Position numbers and translations under genes: made by a program | Shown: piece after piece, positions 34,033 to 36,552 of the stretch | Layout of the letters: the number at the start of each line of letters is the position of its first letter | Position numbering within the stretch: the first letter of the stretch is position 1 | NCBI GenBank assembly: GCA_943325515.2 | Contig: CALPPS020000013.1 | Coordinates: 1-36,552, forward strand | Origin: Flavobacterium psychrophilum | Lineage (GTDB): Bacteria > Bacteroidota > Bacteroidia > Flavobacteriales > Flavobacteriaceae | Length of the DNA: 36,552 nt | Direction: 5' to 3' | Notes under the pieces: generated by a model | What the model saw: only the letters and a program-made list of their open reading frames with translations | What the model was told of the DNA's origin: nothing | Databases searched by the model: none

Positions 34033-35421
34033 ATGAATCTATCTCAATACACAAAAGAGTTCTCCTATAACTTACGATTAGCTTATCCAGTTATTCTTGG
34101 AATGCTTGGTCATACGCTAATTGGTATTGTAGATAATATTATGGTTGGCAAACTGGGTTCGACAGAATTGGCTGCAGTATCATTGGGAAACAGTTTGATT
34201 TTTATAGCCATGTCTCTAGGAATTGGATTCTCAACCGCCATTACACCTATCGTGGCTGAGGCTAATGCCGAAAATGACATTTCAAAAATTCGTTCTGCGT
34301 TTCATCACGGATTATTTTTATGTACTATTTTAGGAATTTTACTTTTTGGATTAGTTGTTTTAGCTAAGCCAATTATGGGGTTATTACATCAACCTAAAGA
34401 AGTAATTACATTAGCAATGCCTTATTTAGATTGGGTTGCTTTTTCATTGGTGCCATTAATAATTTATCAAGGATATAAGCAATTTGCGGACGGACTTTCC
34501 ATGACAAAAGTTTCTATGTATGCTATTATAATGGCAAATATTGTGCATGTAATCATCAACTATTGTTTGATATATGGCTTTTGGATATTTCCAAAGATGG
34601 GAATTCTTGGTGCAGGTTTAGGAACAGTTATTTCCAGAATAGCAATGGTTACTTTTATGCATATCTTTTTATCTCGAAAAGAGCAACTTAAAGAATATTT
34701 TAAAGATTTTAGTTTTGATGAAATCAAAAAATCAACCTTAAAAAAAATTATTGATTTAGGTTTTCCTTCAGCTTTACAAATGCTTTTTGAGGTTGTATTA
34801 TTTACAGCTGCAATTTGGCTTTGTGGTAATATTGGTAAAACCAGTCAGGCAGCAAATCAAATTGCCTTGAGTTTAGCATCTATGACTTTTATGGTTGCTA
34901 TGGGTTTGAGCGTAGTTTCTATGATTAGAATTAGTCATCAAAAAGGTCTGAATGATTATAAACAATTAATTATAGTAGCACGATCTATCTTTTTGTTAGC
35001 TATTATTTTAGAGATTGTATTTGCATTTCTATTTGTGGCACTGCATCAAGTTTTACCTTATATGTTTCTGAATATGGAAAACCAATCTCAATTATTAGAC
35101 AATAAAGAGGTAGTCATAATTGCTTCAAAATTACTATTAGTTGCTGCAGTTTTTCAAATTTCAGATGGAATTCAGGTGGTCGTACTCGGTGCTCTTCGCG
35201 GTTTGCAAGATGTAAAAATTCCAATGTATATTACTTTTGTGGCCTATTGGGTTGTTGGTTTTCCTATTTCATTTTATCTAGGAGAATATACTTCTTTGAA
35301 AGCTATTGGCGTTTGGATTGGATTATTTGCCGGACTTTCAGTTGCAGCACTTTTTTTATTTATTCGATTTCATTATTTAACTAAAAAATTAGTTTTAGAA
35401 AAAGCAGTAGATAATTTGTAA
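34033..35421 (+). CDS. MATE family efflux transporter
   Basis: A 462-residue inner-membrane transporter of the multidrug and toxic compound extrusion family (NorM type), which exports cationic drugs and metabolites in exchange for Na+ or H+. About twelve hydrophobic helices are visible. The N-terminal helix carries the family hallmark of a Pro followed by Ile-Leu-Gly (YPVILGMLGHTLIGIVDNIMVGKLG), and the second half repeats the pattern with GFPSALQMLFEVVLF. The ADGLSMTKVSMYA segment and the late LRGLQDVKIPMYITF are typical. Length is normal. The SPFH gene follows after 52 bases and may be co-transcribed. Substrate unknown. Confidence 0.93.
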   Translation: MNLSQYTKEFSYNLRLAYPVILGMLGHTLIGIVDNIMVGKLGSTELAAVSLGNSLIFIAMSLGIGFSTAITPIVAEANAENDISKIRSAFHHGLFLCTILGILLFGLVVLAKPIMGLLHQPKEVITLAMPYLDWVAFSLVPLIIYQGYKQFADGLSMTKVSMYAIIMANIVHVIINYCLIYGFWIFPKMGILGAGLGTVISRIAMVTFMHIFLSRKEQLKEYFKDFSFDEIKKSTLKKIIDLGFPSALQMLFEVVLFTAAIWLCGNIGKTSQAANQIALSLASMTFMVAMGLSVVSMIRISHQKGLNDYKQLIIVARSIFLLAIILEIVFAFLFVALHQVLPYMFLNMENQSQLLDNKEVVIIASKLLLVAAVFQISDGIQVVVLGALRGLQDVKIPMYITFVAYWVVGFPISFYLGEYTSLKAIGVWIGLFAGLSVAALFLFIRFHYLTKKLVLEKAVDNL

Positions 35422-35473
35422 CTTCCCAATAAGTATTACGTATAATAACTGTATAATTTAAAAAATTACTAAA

Positions 35474-36379
35474 ATGATACTTTCACTAATTATTGGTTTT
35501 ATCTTAATTATTATCAGCTTTACACTCAAAACAAACGAGAGTCAGCTTTCAAAATTTGCCAATTTTTTTAGAATATTTGGTTTTGTTGTTATTCTATTAG
35601 GATTATTATCATCCACTTTTAAGCAAATAGATGCTGGTAAAGTAGGTGTAAAATCCCTTTATGGAAATGTAGAGCCAGATGTTTTAGAAAGTGGTTTGCA
35701 TGTAGTAAATCCACTTTTGGATATAACCATTTTTGATGTTAAAACCCAAAATTACACTATGTCTGCCATACATGACGAAGGAGAAAAGGAAGGTGATGAT
35801 GCAATCAGAGTTTTGTCTAATGATGGTTTGGAAGTGGTCATAGATTTAACAGTTTTATATAGAGTAGTTCCAAACGATGCTCCGAAAATTCTAAAAGGAA
35901 TTGGTGAAGACTATACCGATAAAATTGTTCGTCCTGTAACTCGAACACGTATTCGTGATAATGCTGTTTATTATGATGCAGTGGCATTATATTCTACTAG
36001 AAGAGGTGAGTTTCAACAAAGGATTTTTAAATCAATTGAAGATGATTTCAAAAAAAGAGGCTTAGTTTTAGAGCAACTTTTAATAAGAAATATTAATTTA
36101 CCAACTTCTGTAAAAGCATCTATTGAAAGTAAAATCAATGCCGAACAAGATGCTCAAAAAATGACTTTCGTGTTGCAAAAAGAAAAACAAGAAGCGGAAC
36201 GTAAAAGAGTAGAAGCTCAAGGTATTGCTGATTATCAAAGAATTATATCTACTGGTTTGACTGATAAACAATTGCAATACGAACAAATAAAAGCTCAAAA
36301 AGAAATTGCTACATCTCCTAATGCCAAAGTTATTTTTATGGGAAAAGGGAGCGCACCAGTAATTTTGTCAGATAAATAA
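35474..36379 (+). CDS. SPFH/prohibitin family membrane protein
   Basis: A 301-residue protein with two N-terminal hydrophobic segments (about 2-18 and 29-47), then a prohibitin-type SPFH domain (about 50-225: VGVKSLYGNVEPDVLESGLHVVNPL, TVLYRVVPNDAP) and a charged coiled coil (about 222-265, rich in Glu, Gln, Lys and Arg). The last 40 residues (NAKVIFMGKGSAPVILSDK) match the usual end of bacterial prohibitin-like proteins. These proteins form large ring or cage assemblies on the membrane, often around the FtsH protease, and affect membrane organisation. No partner protease gene is in view. It follows the MATE gene by 52 bases. Confidence 0.9.
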   Translation: MILSLIIGFILIIISFTLKTNESQLSKFANFFRIFGFVVILLGLLSSTFKQIDAGKVGVKSLYGNVEPDVLESGLHVVNPLLDITIFDVKTQNYTMSAIHDEGEKEGDDAIRVLSNDGLEVVIDLTVLYRVVPNDAPKILKGIGEDYTDKIVRPVTRTRIRDNAVYYDAVALYSTRRGEFQQRIFKSIEDDFKKRGLVLEQLLIRNINLPTSVKASIESKINAEQDAQKMTFVLQKEKQEAERKRVEAQGIADYQRIISTGLTDKQLQYEQIKAQKEIATSPNAKVIFMGKGSAPVILSDK

Positions 36380-36395
36380 TCTTTGTTGTCGGTTA

Positions 36396-36408
36396 TCTGT
36401 TATCAGTT
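36396..36408 (-). repeat. Inverted partial copy of the 14-bp tandem repeat
   Basis: TCTGTTATCAGTT is the exact reverse complement of AACTGATAACAGA, found in every unit of the array that begins at 36434. It can therefore pair with any unit to form a hairpin whose loop, for the first unit, is 29 bases and contains the -7-like element. Confidence 0.7.
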
Positions 36409-36421
36409 ACCTGTTTTTAAC

Positions 36422-36429
36422 TATTTTTG
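36422..36429 (+). promoter_or_regulatory. Possible promoter (-7 element TATTTTTG) in front of the tandem repeat
   Basis: Exact TAnnTTTG, with the repeat array beginning four bases later. If active, transcription would start inside the array and the repeat would be the 5' leader of the next gene beyond the window. No clear -33 TTG. Confidence 0.35.
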
Positions 36430-36433
36430 CGAC

Positions 36434-36552
36434 AGACAACTGATAACAGACAACTGATAACAGACAACTGATAACAGACAACTGATAACAGACAACTGAT
36501 AACAGACAACTGATAACAGACAACTGATAACAGACAACTGATAACAGACAAC
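36434..36552 (+). repeat. 14-bp tandem repeat array, at least 8.5 copies, reaching the window end
   Basis: The unit AGACAACTGATAAC is repeated without any mismatch for 119 bases (8.5 units) and is cut by the window edge, so the real array is longer. The unit is not a multiple of three and contains TGATAA, so the array is non-coding. There are no spacers, so it is not a CRISPR. The perfect identity suggests recent expansion by slippage. Confidence 0.95.

Noticed and set aside
36434..36552. CRISPR array at the window end
   Set aside because: The repeats are only 14 bases and are directly contiguous, with no spacers; no cas gene is present.

Overview
The window comes from an AT-rich member of the Bacteroidota, most likely Flavobacterium or a close relative. 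Four things point there. Secreted proteins start with short signal peptides ending in F-A-Q. One protein carries a C-terminal type IX secretion sorting domain. Promoters show the Bacteroidota -7 pattern TAnnTTTG, and Shine-Dalgarno sequences are mostly absent. The genes look chromosomal and mainly housekeeping; I see no transposase, phage gene, integrase, CRISPR array, tRNA or rRNA.

Layout. 1-1033: 3' part of a histidine ammonia-lyase gene (+). 1061-5575 (-): clpC, then a strong hairpin, then a fused RimB-RimK protein and a DUF421 membrane protein that overlap. 5840-9757 (+): gyrA and a secreted TPR protein, closed by a bidirectional terminator. 9833-11221 (-): dihydrolipoyl dehydrogenase. 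11222-11749: a 528-base divergent intergenic region with the structured rpsA leader. 11750-13522 (+): rpsA. 13579-19072 (-): an unknown membrane protein, pheT and recG. 19174-22838 (+): M1 aminopeptidase and a YifB/ComM ATPase. 22835-28737 (-): HMG-CoA synthase, class 3 aldehyde dehydrogenase, a predicted outer-membrane protein, an RluA-type pseudouridine synthase and panB. 29003-31030 (+): a compact operon of a sigma-54 response regulator without a DNA-binding domain, a half-length DEAD-box protein and a DUF2007 protein. 31167-36379: ABC-F ATPase (+), T9SS cargo protein (-), MATE exporter and SPFH/prohibitin protein (+). The window ends inside a 14-bp tandem repeat.

Much of the content concerns translation and its control: S1, PheRS beta, the S6-modifying RimB-RimK fusion, an ABC-F factor and a pseudouridine synthase. 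DNA maintenance (GyrA, RecG, ComM-like) and protein turnover (ClpC, M1 peptidase) are also represented. The less explained parts are the rpsA leader (crossing helices plus a 16-codon upstream ORF overlapping the rpsA start), the HTH-less regulator operon with its degenerate DEAD protein, a candidate 31-residue membrane microprotein, hairpins that begin at stop codons, and the terminal tandem repeat. All calls come from reading the sequence; no database search was run.
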